DNA of 64,000 nt from Thereva unica (lineage: Eukaryota > Arthropoda > Insecta > Diptera > Therevidae): positions 75,153,720 through 75,217,719 of the forward strand of contig OX465283.1 in NCBI GenBank assembly GCA_949987705.1, written 5' to 3'. The translations under genes were made by a program, and so were the position numbers. Positions 11,895 through 23,142 of the stretch are shown one piece after another. A model generated the notes under the pieces. That model had not been told where the DNA came from. It made no database searches and was given only the letters and a program-made list of their open reading frames with translations. Within the stretch, counting starts at the first letter, position 1. Every line of letters starts with the position of its first letter.

Positions 11895-13347
11895 TTATTG
11901 TTTACTGTCATGTATAGTAATGCCGTTAGTGGATAATGCGTCCATGTCTGAATCTGAGTCGGTGCCATTTGCACCTTCTCTGTTTGGTGTGTTTTTATGT
12001 GAGAGTTCATTATTTGCTGCTGCAATAGTGTTTTTTAGAGTGATTGGTGAGAGTGATAAAAGTGCGTTTAATTGTGATCTGCTTTTCGGTTTGTTCTCTG
12101 CTGTGAACTGGATTTGTGTTTTTTGGGTATTTGGATAAGGTGACTTTATTGTCACGGTTTTCTGTTGTTGTTGGTTTGTTACTTGTATTTTGTTATCAGT
12201 GTTGTCTTTATTGTATGTTTCTGTTATTGGTTTTGTATTTTTAAGAGTACTGTCGCTAACTACATTAGCCCAAGATTTGCTATTGTTTAAATTTGTACTA
12301 CCTACATTTATGTTGTTAGTTGTAGCACAATGATTGCTTAATGTCTTAGAGGATAATGTGTTAGTTTGGCCTATACCGTTTTCCTTCCGTGGGGGAGAGT
12401 CCTGTACAGGTGTGCTGGTTTGCGGATGCTCCTCATACCACTGTTTCCTGGCTTCAAATCTGCTAATGTGCCGATTGATTTGAATTACTACAATTTCTTT
12501 CTCTCTTTGAAAGATCGGGCAATTTCTGTCCAGGGTGGAGTGATTTCCTTCTACTTGACAGCTTATGCAATAGACTTTGGTGCATGTATGCTCTCCTCCT
12601 TCCGCTTTCACGTCATTACAAGTCGGGCATCTTGGTGTGTTATTGCACCTGCTTTCGTGATGTCTAAATTGAAAGCATCGACGACATCTTAAGGGTGCTG
12701 GATACCACCTTTGGGTGCTTACTTTCTCATACAGAATGAGAACCTGTTTGGGTGGTTGATATGTTGTGAAGGTGAGAAGTAGAGTCCCGGTGTTAACAAC
12801 TTGATTGTTTATAAGCCTCGTATAGTGTTTCACGGCCTTGACGGTTGGATTTTCTTCTTTAATGCCTTCTAGGATTTCTTCCTCGCTAACTCTTCGCAGG
12901 TTTGGCATACGGATGGTGGCCTTGGATTCGTTCAGCTTGTCAGAAAAGGCAGCATGCGCGTCGTACTCTCCTATTTTCTTTAAATTTTTTGTTATCTTAC
13001 TGGCTTCCTGCTCATTTGGCAGTAGCAGTAGATATTTGCCATCTCGTAGGGCTCTGCAGCTCTTAATTTTTCCCGAATACATTTGTAGGGTTTTTTGAAT
13101 CAAAAAAGGATTTAAATCCGTTACCTTCTTTTCCGTGTTTACTAGCTCCAACGTAATATACATATTTTGGATCCTGTCCTAATGAAAAGAAGTTTTGTGC
13201 CTCTGCTGATGTCGGTTTGCACATTTCATTGTTCACGTCAACGTTTTTCCTTTTCCTATGCTTTTTTGGCCTGCTGTCATCCAGCAGCGCAAAGGGATTA
13301 CTACTGGGCCCTGGCGCGGGCGCCAAGTCGATAGAAGTTGCACTCAA
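11895..13347 (-). pseudogene. I-type LINE ORF1: gag-like nucleic-acid-binding protein with CCHC knuckles
   Basis: The frame starts with ATG at 13347, and a frameshift between 13163 and 13063 moves it into a 422-codon frame ending at 11895. The first part is basic and proline-rich (RPKKHRKRKN). The second contains an RRM-like or gag-like region and then cysteine-histidine knuckles (CRRCFQFRHHESRCNN, then CPTCNDVKAEGGEHTC and CISCQVEGNHSTLDRNC). The tail is asparagine- and threonine-rich. Such proteins coat LINE RNA. It ends about 50 bases before ORF2 begins. Apart from the one frameshift it is well preserved. Confidence 0.8.
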
Positions 13348-13606
13348 CCGTTAAGATTGGCTCTCAACGTTGTGCAAAAAAAGGTGTGAAGTCGAGAAAC
13401 TACGGAGATGCTTCGACTTACTGGGAAATTACTCACTGTATGCACTCACGCACAATCAGATTATAACAAAAGAAATGTGAAAAAAGAAACAAAACAAAAA
13501 CAAACTGACGCACGATCAAAATTAGAGAATGAAAATTGCGGAGTTTTGATTTTGAAGGCACTGCTCGATATCAGAGCTCGAAAGTGACTGCACAACCTTT
13601 AATTTG

Positions 13607-14640
13607 ATTTTAACCCACTTTCATACAACAGCTCAACTTCAAATTTTACACATTCGTCGTTCCAATGGTAAAGTTGCGAAAGTGCAGAACTGAAATTTTA
13701 CAGTATGAGCATATTCACCATGTTTGAAGTTACTTGTCCTCACAGTTTCGTAAGACTGCTTTTGATGATTCGAGGCACTATTATTTTTCTACACTTACGT
13801 AGTGTACCATAGTGTGCGTTCATTAATAATAATCTCAACCATGTTAAAATATCAATTTCCCCAAAGATGCAGTTTCGCAAATTTGCCATTGGAACGACGA
13901 TGTATAGGTCGCTTGAAAATAAAATAGGAGCATTTTGTAAAAAACTCAAGATGGCGGCCGATTTTTGCATCAAATGAGAATGCCTGACAGATAGAATAGA
14001 ACTAGTGGTGTAGTGTCTTTCCAAATTCAAAACGGCGGCCAACACAAAACGGCGAAAGACTAAATATAGTAGAAAATATAACCGATCAACTTCAAATTTT
14101 GCAGATATGCGTAGTTTGCTTGACGAAGCAATGTCACCATTTTGTAAAATAATATAGTTGGCGGATCCAAGATGCCGCCGATGTTTTTATTTGTGTTCCC
14201 GACCCCCGACATGGATATCAAATGAATGGGCATGAGAGGTAGAATGCAATTAGCGGTGTAACGTCATTTGAAATTCAAAATCGCGGCCAACACAATATGG
14301 TGGAAAACATAAAATAGACTACATTACGACGGGTAGTAAAAATCAAGTGTTAACAAAAAAAAGAAAATAAATCTGCAACTTGATTGTGACCTACCTTCAT
14401 ATAACCGATCCACTTCAAATTTTGCACATAGATATGTATAGATTGAGTGAATCTGACCATTTTGTAGAAAGCCACGATGGCGGCCGATTTTTGCATATGT
14501 GTTCCCCAACCTCCGACATGGGTATCATATGAGAGGGCATGACACGTAGAATACAATTATTAGTGTAGTGTGAGCGTCATTCCAAATTCAAAATGGCGGC
14601 CAACACAAAATGGCGGAAGACATTTAATAGACTAAGAAGC
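13607..14640. repeat. Three diverged copies of an ATGGCGG-type repeat
   Basis: Units of roughly 220-440 bp recur around the phrases ACTTCAAATTTTGCA, AAGATGGCGGCCGATTTTTG, GACATGGGTATCAAATGA and AATTCAAAATGGCGGCCAAC. They start near 13607, 14080 and 14340. Similar units occur at 21.13-21.48 kb and 21.78-21.95 kb. Short frames in them are not genes. The unit at 13607 is the right half of the repeat split by the I-type LINE. Confidence 0.65.
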
Positions 14641-16029
14641 AGAAACTAATAGGCTGAGAAGTAGAAAATATAATTTATGTAATATATATTAACAAATCAA
14701 TATAAATAAACATACTGGTTCATTTACTTCCCTTGTCTATTGTTATTTTAAGACAAAATATTTTTTTAGGAGTACCGCCAATCATGCGTCGGAGCTGGCA
14801 CGCACTTTTGTATTTCCATTTTTTTCCAGAAAGCTCATAACCACGGAAAAGAATAAACGTATGCCACAGAACTTCTGACGATGCACAAGGAGTGAAACAT
14901 TCCTTCCAACTATTTTAGTGGAAAATCGAAACCAATCGGAAAAACTAAAACTGGAAAAACGCCCCTGCATTATACGAAGGGCAATTGGCTAGGGCTTACT
15001 CGTTTCTTCAAATCCGGTAAAACAAAAACAGGAACATACACCCGAGTAAAAATAAAATATGGCCTTACAACGGGGGAACAACGCCCGTGATTAAAACATA
15101 TATAGTCCTAGTCCTTCAGAAGGTCGTTTGCAGGACTATATGGCCGTTGACCACTCATACCCACCGACGTTTCTATAAAATAGGATTAAAAAAAATTTCT
15201 TTGTATATATGTATGTATAAAAATGAATCATTGTTTTGTATGTAATCGATGTTTGAAAAATTGGCTGTATGAAATGACTGATTGAGTGTTGTTTGTGTTA
15301 GAAGACCTCAATAGCAAGATTTATGTACTTATATAGTTTTCATGATTATGTCTGTTGGTATTTTGGTAATGGCGCTTGAAGAAGAATTGTCAATATCCCT
15401 ATTGGAAACTTTTTTCTTTGCACTTAATTGATATGATTCGCATGTGAAATCGGTTTGTTTTATTAAATGAAATTAAAAAAAAAATAATCTTTCTAAAAAA
15501 GGATTGCAGTAGCGATAGTGGTGTCGCATTAAACGAAACGTAACAGTAATAACGTTGGAGTGTGTTTCCATGTTACTCTCATTGGTAACCGGTTTGTTAT
15601 CATACTCTCAGGGTAGATGGGTTTCTTATAGCTTCATCAATATTAACCATCATTTTCCTTAGATGAGATATCAACGTGTATTTCCGAGTACTGCTTCTTT
15701 ATCCATAAGGCATTTGTGCATATGTTAGTTTTGACGCAAAATTTTTTTGTTGAACAAGTTACAACACTTCCTCCTCTTCTTTTTGAATTTTTTTGTTAAA
15801 ATGGACTTTATTTAGTAGTTTTCAACAAAAGCTTAAGTGAAAAGTTGGTGCAGCCAAGCCGTCACTTTAGCAATTTCAAAACGAACGTTGGGAAATACCT
15901 ATAAGCGTAGATGCATTGTGTGTGGGAAAGCATATGTCTATAATTAATAATGGTCGCCCGGTTTGTTCATAACTTTTACTTGCAATCCAAAATGGTAGAA
16001 GATTGAATTCAGTACTGTGTTTCCATGAG
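14641..16029. other. Non-coding stretch, nothing recognised
   Basis: It is AT-rich, with only short accidental frames. No transposon protein, tRNA or long repeat was seen. Confidence 0.45.
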
Positions 16030-16665
16030 CCAGGGAAGAGTTTTCGTTAAGTAAACAAAAAGCTTTTTCTCTCAAGTCAGTTTCCATGGTTGAATTGACA
16101 GATAAATAATTTTTCACTGCAGCCTTTTAGTATATGTGCGATAAAAGATCACAGTAGGAAAAAGGCGCTCCAAAAGGTCTTTCAAAGCGCCTTATTTAAA
16201 GCAAGTAGCGCTTCCTCTTGGTAAGAAGATTCATTGTATTTTAACATTACATGTCCGCAGAAGGAAGCGTTTTAATTAAGCTGATTTGTAAGCGCCTACA
16301 ATGCGCTTTAAATGACGATAGAAGTAAGCAGTTCTGCTCACAGTTTCGGTTTGATATGGAATTTTTAATTCAAGCTTCGATAGCTCAATCTCAAGCATAA
16401 AAAGTAAAAAACAAAAGCAAAACTTGACATTGCCTTCAGGAAGAAAATACCAGTGCTGCGAGTAACCTTCCAAAGTCTGCACATAAAAGGCGCTTTGTTT
16501 TGGTTACAAATATGCACCAAAAGAGCGCTTGAACCTCGCTTCTATTTGAAGCAGGGATAATATTTCCTACTGGGATACTAAAACACACATATGCAAAACC
16601 CCGCTTCACCAGACTGGCTTCGTTGTGTTTACTTAGATTTAACGAAACTCTACGCAATCCCCGTT
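16030..16665. repeat. Possible MITE with imperfect inverted ends
   Basis: The left sequence GAGTTTTCGTTAAGTAAAC at about 16040 is mirrored by GTTTACTTAGATTTAACGAAACTC near 16626. Further in, TTTTAGTAT...CAGTAGGAAA near 16125-16159 is mirrored by TTTCCTACTGGGATACTAAAA near 16562. The interior has several GGCGCT/AGCGCC elements. The outer boundary and target duplication are not clear. Confidence 0.4.
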
Positions 16666-17168
16666 TCCATGGGCATTTAATATGAGTAAACTCAGTTTAA
16701 ACTCTGCATGGAAAATCAGTAATGATGCATGTTAGATGGGGAATGTTCAAGGCGGTATCCAAGAGCATTGATTTCTGAAAATTTTGTATCGTCGTCGTCC
16801 GACTGAGGTCAATGGCAAGGCAATTATAGCTTTGTTCGTTTACATAAAGTTTTATAAAACTTTATAAAGTTTTATCAGAAAACCCGTTCGTTTACTTCCT
16901 GTGCAGGGGAAAATTCGCTTCCCCAGGCAGAAATTTTCCTGAACTTTCTACCCACGAAATTTCCTATGGTTCAATTGTTCTGTCAAATTTTATTCGTTGA
17001 CAGTTCAGAAATGACAAGCATCGTTTGATGAAAAGGTGTTTTTAAGTGAATTTATAAAGTGTGTTTTAGAATAAATAAATAATTTGGGAGTTTTTTAATA
17101 ATTAATAAATTGAAATATATGCGTTAAGGAAGTATTTATTTCACAAATTTATTAATATTTATAAAAAA

Positions 17169-18268
17169 ATGGAGCAAAATCAAGCAACCAACATTCAAAT
17201 TGAATGCTCTCCTAGGACTTTCGAGTGTTTAAAAAATGGTAGGATAATTATATAGGTCAACGTGGAGCTGTTAAAAATAAATTTTCTATTTAAGATCCAC
17301 AGAAACTCCAGGAATTATTTTCCAGTTCTGACAATATTGTGATATCACACTGCGCGCAGGATCCATATATTTTACGAACGGACGAAGAGCAGCAAAATGA
17401 AGAAGTTCAGAACACAGAACAACAGGTAATGTGTATATTATAATTCCATGGGCATAGGTATTGGGAATTGAAATATTTGCAAATTTTCAGGTTCACAATG
17501 AAGTGGATGAGGACGCAAAAACTTGATGGGTGGAGAGTGCCACTAAATTGCTGCTAAGTCTTGTCGCTGAGATGAAACCTAAGGTCGGAAAGTGCAGCAA
17601 AGTAAAAACCAAAAAGAAAATGTGGGTGGCGATCCAAGAAAAGTTAAATGAAGCTGGGTACAATTATTCGAGTACCCAGATCGAGAATAAATATCGTGCA
17701 CTGGAAAGACGGTTCAAGGATGTTAAATGCAACAATAATCGAACTGGAAGAGCAAGGCTCACTTGCCCATTCGAAAAGTATAGTTTGTGTTTAGCAATAT
17801 ATTTTATTTTAATAAACCTTAACCATCTTTCAGAGAACTGGGAGAAATGCTTGAAGAAAATGCTGCCGTAAATCCGGAGCATCTGTTGGGAGACGAGGAC
17901 ATTGATGCAACTCTGCTAGGTGAAAATACGGAAAATGCGGGGGAGCATGATTCTTGAAATACTAGTAAATAAATTAAGGCATTTTTATATCATTTATATA
18001 TCTTTTTTCCTACTAAAGGTTCTGGAAGTACATCGAAGATAAAGAAAAGGAAAATGTCGGTCGCAGAGCAATGCTTTACACGGATGCTTTACACGAACAG
18101 AGGAAGCAGGAAGCGATTGAAACAAAAAGTTATCGTGAAGAAGTGGTGAGCATCCTTAAAGATGCTATAAAACAAAAAAACGAACGGGATATGACAAAAC
18201 AGAAACTTTTAGCCGAAAAAAATGATTTATTAAAAACATTGATTGGTAGTCTTAAGAAAAAACCATAG
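17169..18268 (+). pseudogene. Harbinger Myb/SANT-like DNA-binding protein, five exons, one stop
   Basis: Start ATG 17169. Likely exons are 17169-17238, 17295-17425, 17491-17777, 17834-17919 and 18019-18268. All introns are GT-AG, and exons 1-4 join in frame. Exon 3 carries the trihelix/Myb-SANT domain (WVESATKLLLSLVAEM, then KKKMWVAIQEKLNEAGYNY and IENKYRALERRFKDVK), continued in exon 4 by ELGEMLEENAAVNPEHLLG. A TGA at 17524-17526, just before the conserved tryptophan, interrupts the frame; a CGA-to-TGA change would explain it. The lysine-rich last exon (KQEAIETKSYREEVVSIL) lies in another frame from that given by the splice, so a second lesion or a different splice exists. The family partner helps HARBI1-type transposase bind DNA and enter the nucleus. 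Confidence 0.7.
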
Positions 18269-18289
18269 ATTTTATATAACTTTATTTAA

Positions 18290-18992
18290 GGAAGTGTCTA
18301 AATCCACTGAAAAACGCGAAACGCGAAAACCCGGAAATTGATATATCCACACGCGAAAACGATATATCGCCACGCGATTTCCGAATATCAGTCATTTCGA
18401 ATATTTTAATTGTTGTCCGAATGATTTCTTGTAGAATTTGAACTATTTTAGGTTAAGAAAAATAAAGGCGTATTTGGAAATACGCCTTTACATTTGACAG
18501 CTACTTCCTAACCTTATAATTTTTTGACGATTGTCATCAATTTTTTGTTAATTAAATTTTGTTAATAAAAATAATATTAGAAGAATTTCAATTTTGTTTA
18601 TTAAAAGAAAAAACAAATATAACCAAAATAAAAATTTCGCGCGCGCGAAATTTTTATTTTGGTTATATTTGTTTTTTCTTTTAATAAACAAAATTGAAAT
18701 TCTTTTAATATTATTTTTATTAACAAAATTTAATTAACAAAAAATTGATGACAACCGTCAAAAAATTATAAGGTTTGGAAATAGCTGTCAAAATAGCTAC
18801 AACGTTTGTAAAGGCGTATTTCCAAATACGCCTTTATTTTTCTTAGCCTAAAATAGTTCAAATTCTACAAGAAATCATTCGGACAACAATTAAAATATTC
18901 GAAATGACTGTTATTCGGAAATCAATTCAATTTCCGGGTTTTCGCGTTTCGGGTTTTGCGTTTCGCGTTTTTCAGCGGATTTAGACACTTCC
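18290..18992. mobile_element. 703-bp foldback element with 9-bp target duplication
   Basis: The outer ends are GGAAGTGTCTAAATCC at 18290 and the complementary GGATTTAGACACTTCC ending at 18992. The arms stay complementary almost to a CG-rich centre (CGCGCGCGCG near 18638-18648). TTTATTTAA flanks both ends (18281-18289 and 18993-19001). A perfect 9-bp duplication suggests mobilisation by a Mutator-like (MULE) transposase; the element encodes nothing. Each arm also contains a small hairpin built from AAAGGCGTATTT. It sits between the 3' ends of the two Harbinger genes. Confidence 0.85.
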
Positions 18993-19007
18993 TTTATTTA
19001 AATATAT

Positions 19008-20292
19008 TTAATTTTGAAGTAACCAAGCTATTTCATTTCTTCGGATTTTTGCCCGATTGTTATCTGGTTGCTCAAATGGAGCTTCTTCTTCATTATCCGT
19101 AGAATTCTGAACAATTTGAGGTTGAATAAATGGCAAATCATCTTCATCCGCTAAATTGTGTAACACACAGCACGCACGAATGAAATGATTGAGTTTCCGA
19201 ACTCTACGCAATTTACATCCGTATAGCTGCCTAAACCGTTGCTTCAGGATACCGAAAGTATGCTCCACAACTACCCTGCAGGAACTTAGTTTTTTGTTAT
19301 AATTTTTCTGTCGCTCATTTAAATGTCCATTGTCACGATACGGCGTCATTAAATTTTCCATTAGAGGATATGCAGAGTCTCCCAGTATTAAATAATCTGC
19401 AAATGAATATGTAAGTGATATACAAAATAATACATTGTAATACCTTTACCTCCACATTTTTCCTTTATTTTTGGATATATATATATGAATTTTTCAAAAC
19501 ACGGCTATCGTGCGTAGAGCCTGGAAATCCAACGAAAATATTAATAAATTTTCTGTTGTGATCTGCTATAGCTTGTAACTGTATACTGCATCTTCCCTTC
19601 CTATTTATGTAGCTGTCCCTACCTCTAGCCGGTGGTTCAATGTTTATGTGAGTGCCATCGATTGCTCCTAAACACATTAAACTTTTAATTAATATCGTAT
19701 TATTATTTTCACACAAATTATATTTACCAATAATATTAGGAAAACCAGACTTCATAAAATATTCCGCAGTTTCTTTTTTTGCTTCTTCGTTAGGCCATTG
19801 AATCACACGGGGCGAAGTGTTGCTTAAAAATACTGTTGCTCTGGTGATTATTGCCGAAATTGTGGAAATGGACAAATCAAAACGGTCTGCGATATCTCTG
19901 AAGCATGCAGCTTCATGCCCAGCAAACCACAGGAATACCAGAATGTGTTTTTCTGGGGAAGTTTTTTTGTCCTCTCTCAGTAGCGAATATATTTCGGATT
20001 TTCCGAATTCCGTTGAGATAGCGCTAAAAAGTTTTGGGGAAATTCTAAAATGTTTCCTAAATTCTACATCGGTGTATTTGGAAACAACATTTTCCATATA
20101 AAAATTGATACAGTTCCTTCTTCTTATAGGTTCTTGTGCAGCCAACAATAAAATTGCTTCTACAGAATCATTAATTTCATCACTGTCCAATAAATGTATT
20201 GCACTCTCTATAATAGTGTCAAATTCTTCTTCACTTGAACTGGTTTCATCACTTTCGCACAAAATTACATTCAAAATGTTATTATCTATCAT
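19008..20292 (-). pseudogene. HARBI1-type Harbinger transposase (DDE_Tnp_4), one dinucleotide frameshift
   Basis: Three minus-strand exons are readable: 20292-19728, 19667-19450 and 19396-19008, with GT-AG introns of 60 and 53 bases. The catalytic triad is visible: first aspartate in the split motif NIIGAIDGTHINI, second in ILGDSAYPLM, glutamate in VVVEHTFGILKQRF. A helix-turn-helix-like segment (DIADRFDLSISTISAII) precedes the catalytic core, and PGSTHDSRVL lies between the first two acids. The only lesion seen is in a TA tract at about 19478-19489, where one extra dinucleotide shifts the frame before PKIKEKCGDYL. With two bases fewer, the spliced length becomes exactly 390 codons including the stop. 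The enzyme would excise and integrate Harbinger DNA. Confidence 0.85.
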
Positions 20293-20880
20293 TTTTTTTA
20301 ATAATTATTAAAACTCTAGAACAAATAAATAAACACAGTTAATATTTTGAGAAATGTCAAAATTACTATGTCAGATAAAGTTTCCACCCGAAACCCGTTC
20401 GCTTACCTTTAGCAAATTTTACCCCCACTCTTATAAAGTTTTTACCAGAAAACTTTACCAGCCCAAAGTAAACGAACAAAGCTTATATAACTTGGAAGGT
20501 TAATGCTCAGGATTTTGAAGTCGTTGGGTCATATCCTATTTGTCATTATTGTCCAAGGCGTTCAAAGCTCACATAAATATTGAATTTTGTAATTCCGTCA
20601 AATAAACCAAATATATATTCAAATAATGTCTGAAAATCTGAGTGACATGGCTGTTTTTGGTGTTGTTAATGCAAAAACGATTGACGAAATAACTCAATAT
20701 TAAATGGGACGTTATGTTAGCAGTAATGGAGCGATATGGCAATATTTAAAAAGATATCCAACTGCGGTTCATTTAGTAGGTCCTCTCAAAAATGGCCAGC
20801 GTATACATTTTACAACGGATATTTCTGCGCGAAAGGATGAATGACCGCCATCCACCACATTGATGGGTGCAGCGAGGCGC

Positions 20881-21943
20881 ACCTAGCTCCAGCTAGTTTT
20901 CATATAAATTGATGAAATTTAACTACTCCAAAGAGAAATCATTTTGGGAGAAAGTGTGACTTTCGCTCGCCAACAAAACTGAAAACTCACCGTGTATTTA
21001 TTGAGAAAAATATCATGAAATCCGATGCTCATATCTTCTTTACATTTGGACAAGTAGGTTGCTCCCATATACTGGCCAGATCAATAAAAAATTTAGATTC
21101 ACAATTATTTTTAAATACTTTTATTTAACTTACACTGTTTGTCGTCAAATCTTGGAAGTTAAATTTGACCCACTTCCCGGTTTCGGATAGAGCTGAAATT
21201 TTGCATACACGTTTAGTTTGGATGACAATACAATCTGGCCATTTTGTAAAAATATCAAGATGGCGGTTCCAAAATGGCGCCCGATTTTTGAAATTGTGCT
21301 CCGCGGCCCTCTGACATGGGTATCAAATGAAAGGATATGACAGGTAGAACACAATTAGCTATGTGGCGTCATTCCAAATTCAAAATGGCGGCCAACACTA
21401 AATTGCGGAAAGCTTATAATAGACTAAAAAGTAGAAAATATAACCGATCAACTTCCAATTTTGCATACACTCGTAGTTCGGGTGGTTAATGTGTATGAAT
21501 GATGAGATGAATAGTTGAGTTAAGGGTGAGTTGATAATAAAGAAGCAATACACGTTACAAAAAATCACAAACAAACACAGAGATGCTGCTGTCAGCTAAA
21601 TTCAACTACTCAAATACTGAACTCATGTCCGTATGCATAATTTCAACTAAACCCAGGTAGCAGAGCTGAGTCGACTTCAGTCAACCTTAACCCAACTCGA
21701 CTCCCGTTTACATGTAGTTAGACTTGGGTTCAACTTGAGTTCAACTCATCATGTATAAGTACTAAATGCAATCTGACCTTTTTGTAAAAAAATCAAGAAG
21801 ACGGTTCCGAGATGGCGGCCGTTTTTGCAATTATGTTCCACCGAGCCCACGACATGGGTATCAAATGAATACAGTAAACTGTGAGACGTAATTTTAAATC
21901 TAATAGAATTGCCATCATAAAATGGCGGAATACAAATAATAAA
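20881..21943. repeat. Non-coding stretch with two more ATGGCGG-type units
   Basis: Units related to those at 13.6-14.6 kb lie at about 21130-21480 and 21780-21950 (AAGATGGCGGTTCC, GACATGGGTATCAAATGAA, AATTCAAAATGGCGG). Between them is a piece rich in CAACT/AGTTG words (21480-21770). No gene was seen. Confidence 0.5.
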
Positions 21944-23121
21944 CTAAAAAGTAGAAAATAAAATAAATGGTTAAAAAAATTTTTTAAAAAAAATTCTTTT
22001 CATTAACTAAAAAATGTACTGAAAAGTAAAAAATAAAAAATATTTTAAAGAAAGCGTGAAATTTCAATTTTAATGAAAAAGTTAATTAAAAGAATGGCGC
22101 ATTTTTCATCAAAAATTGAAAATATAACTGTAAATCGCGTGAGATTTACAATAACCCTCAATTTTTTGCTTTGTTAATTTCAAATTCTAGCAAAATTTTT
22201 TGATGAAAAATGCGCCATTCTTTTAATTAACTTTTTCATTAAAATTGAAATTTCACGCTTTCTTTAAAATATTTTTTATTTTTTACTTTTCAGTACATTT
22301 TTAACTTCCCAGTATAGGAAGTTATTGTAATCGGTCCGAAAATCGAAATCGAAAATTTCAACGTATTTTCATCTTTCAAGGTCCCAGGAGCATTTTAAGC
22401 AAAAAATTGGGAGGAAGTATGTGTGTGTGTGTGTATGTGCGTACGGATGTGGTCATTTTTTCCTGCACGATATCGCGCGAACCAAAACTGATATCGACAT
22501 TGTTGAGGGGTCGTTCGAAGCGTATTAACCGAAATATGATCTGAAAAGATTTTCATGAAATTCGGTCCAGCCGTTTTTTTGTTTAAGCGACGTAAGTGAT
22601 TTGTGTACGTGCATGATATCGCCCGAACCACGAAAGATATTGACTTACTTTAGGTGCCGTTCGAAGCGTATTAGCGACAATATAATCTGAAAAGATTTTT
22701 ATAAAATTCGGTCCAGCGGTTTTTGGTTTAAATGACTTAAGTGATTTTTGTACCTGCACGGCACCGCGCGAACTAAAAACTATATCGACTTCATTGAGGT
22801 GCCGAAAAACATTAATACATCAATTTTATATACATTTTCGTCATCCTAATCTTGTAAGTGCGCACATTTAGTTTGAAATTTTAGCGAAAATATTGATAAA
22901 CAATTGTGACAAATTCTCGGTATTATAGATATATTCTATGTTGCCTATTGTTCATTTATTATTAAAATATCCAATCATATATTCAACATCCATCATACTG
23001 GGAAGTTGATCGTGTGGACCGAAAGGGTCGAACCCACATCCCAGCTAGTTTAGTTAATGAAAAGAATTTTTTTAAAAAAAAATTTTTAACCATTTATTTT
23101 ATTTACTTTTTAGTTCATTTG
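21944..23121. repeat. Second foldback element, right arm split by a HINE
   Basis: The left arm (about 21944-22122) and right arm (about 22192-22302 plus 23050-23121) are reverse complements of about 180 bp around a 70-base loop. The right arm is interrupted by the HINE at 22303-23049. The left arm therefore preserves the empty target site. The outermost sequence is ACTAAAAAGTA and its complement. No coding capacity was seen. Confidence 0.7.
22303..23049 (+). mobile_element. HINE (non-autonomous Helentron-like element), copy 1
   Basis: It starts with the hairpin AACTTCCCAGTATAGGAAGT and ends CCCACATCCCAGCTAGT. A subterminal inverted repeat links the start to ATACTGGGAAGTT at about 22998-23010. 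Near the 3' end is a stem, TGTGGACC with GGGTCGAACCCACA. A GT-rich microsatellite (22421-22436) is followed by three tandem units of about 145 bp, with matching GCAC/GCAT starts at 22465, 22611 and 22756. These features match published descriptions of Helentron-associated INEs. Insertion is between T residues with no clear duplication. A second copy lies at 36111-40565. Confidence 0.7.
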
Positions 23122-23142
23122 GAAACAAACATTTTTTTATTG

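Larger units (their letters stand above)
2904..13605 (-). mobile_element. I-type non-LTR retrotransposon (LINE), nested insertions inside
   Basis: A 12-bp direct repeat, AACCTTTAATTT, flanks the locus at 2904-2915 and 13594-13605. At the left it runs directly into a T tract (2916-2925), which is the poly-A tail of a minus-strand LINE. The 5' end lies at about 13593. On the minus strand the order is ORF1 (13347-11895), ORF2 (about 11845-8601), then a 3' UTR that runs to 2916 and is interrupted by a MITE (3149-3537) and a hAT (to 8530). Flanking sequence on both sides belongs to one ATGGCGG-type repeat, which supports the boundaries. The terminal RNase H and the zinc-knuckle ORF1 point to the I superclade. 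Both ORFs carry frameshifts, so the copy is dead. Confidence 0.75.
16829..20482. mobile_element. Nearly complete PIF/Harbinger transposon
   Basis: The termini are GCTTTGTTCGTTTAC at 16829 and its exact complement ending at 20482. TTATA flanks both sides (16824-16828 and 20483-20487). Reading the ends as AGCTTTG gives a 3-bp TAT duplication instead. Subterminal sequences are also inverted (TTTATAAAGTTTTATCAGAAAA against TTTTTACCAGAAAACTTTACC). Inside, a Myb/SANT-like gene on the plus strand and a HARBI1-type transposase on the minus strand converge, the usual two-gene layout of the superfamily. A foldback element (18290-18992) lies between them. The element is inserted in a Helitron helicase ORF. 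Confidence 0.85.
16725..20880 (+). pseudogene. Helitron Rep/helicase fragment, split by a Harbinger
   Basis: Left of the Harbinger (16725-16823) the plus strand reads CMLDGECSRRYPRALISE and, in a shifted frame, YRRRPTEVNGKAI. Right of it (from about 20530) it reads RWVISYLSLLSKAFKAHINI, then EFCNSVK, then from 20626 DMAVFGVVNAKTIDEITQY, stop, MGRYVSSNGAIWQYL and AVHLVGPLKNGQRIHFT, ending near PPSTTL. This is the conserved central block of Helitron replication-helicases between the Rep and helicase domains. It is broken by stops and frameshifts. The two halves collapse into one continuous block if the Harbinger is removed. A Helitron-type 3' terminus occurs at 23143-23170 and may belong to the same element. 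Confidence 0.7.

Noticed and set aside
18060..18095. 13-bp near-duplication as the cause of the frame change in the last Myb/SANT exon
   Set aside because: Removing one copy shifts the frame by the wrong amount, so it does not restore the reading frame.
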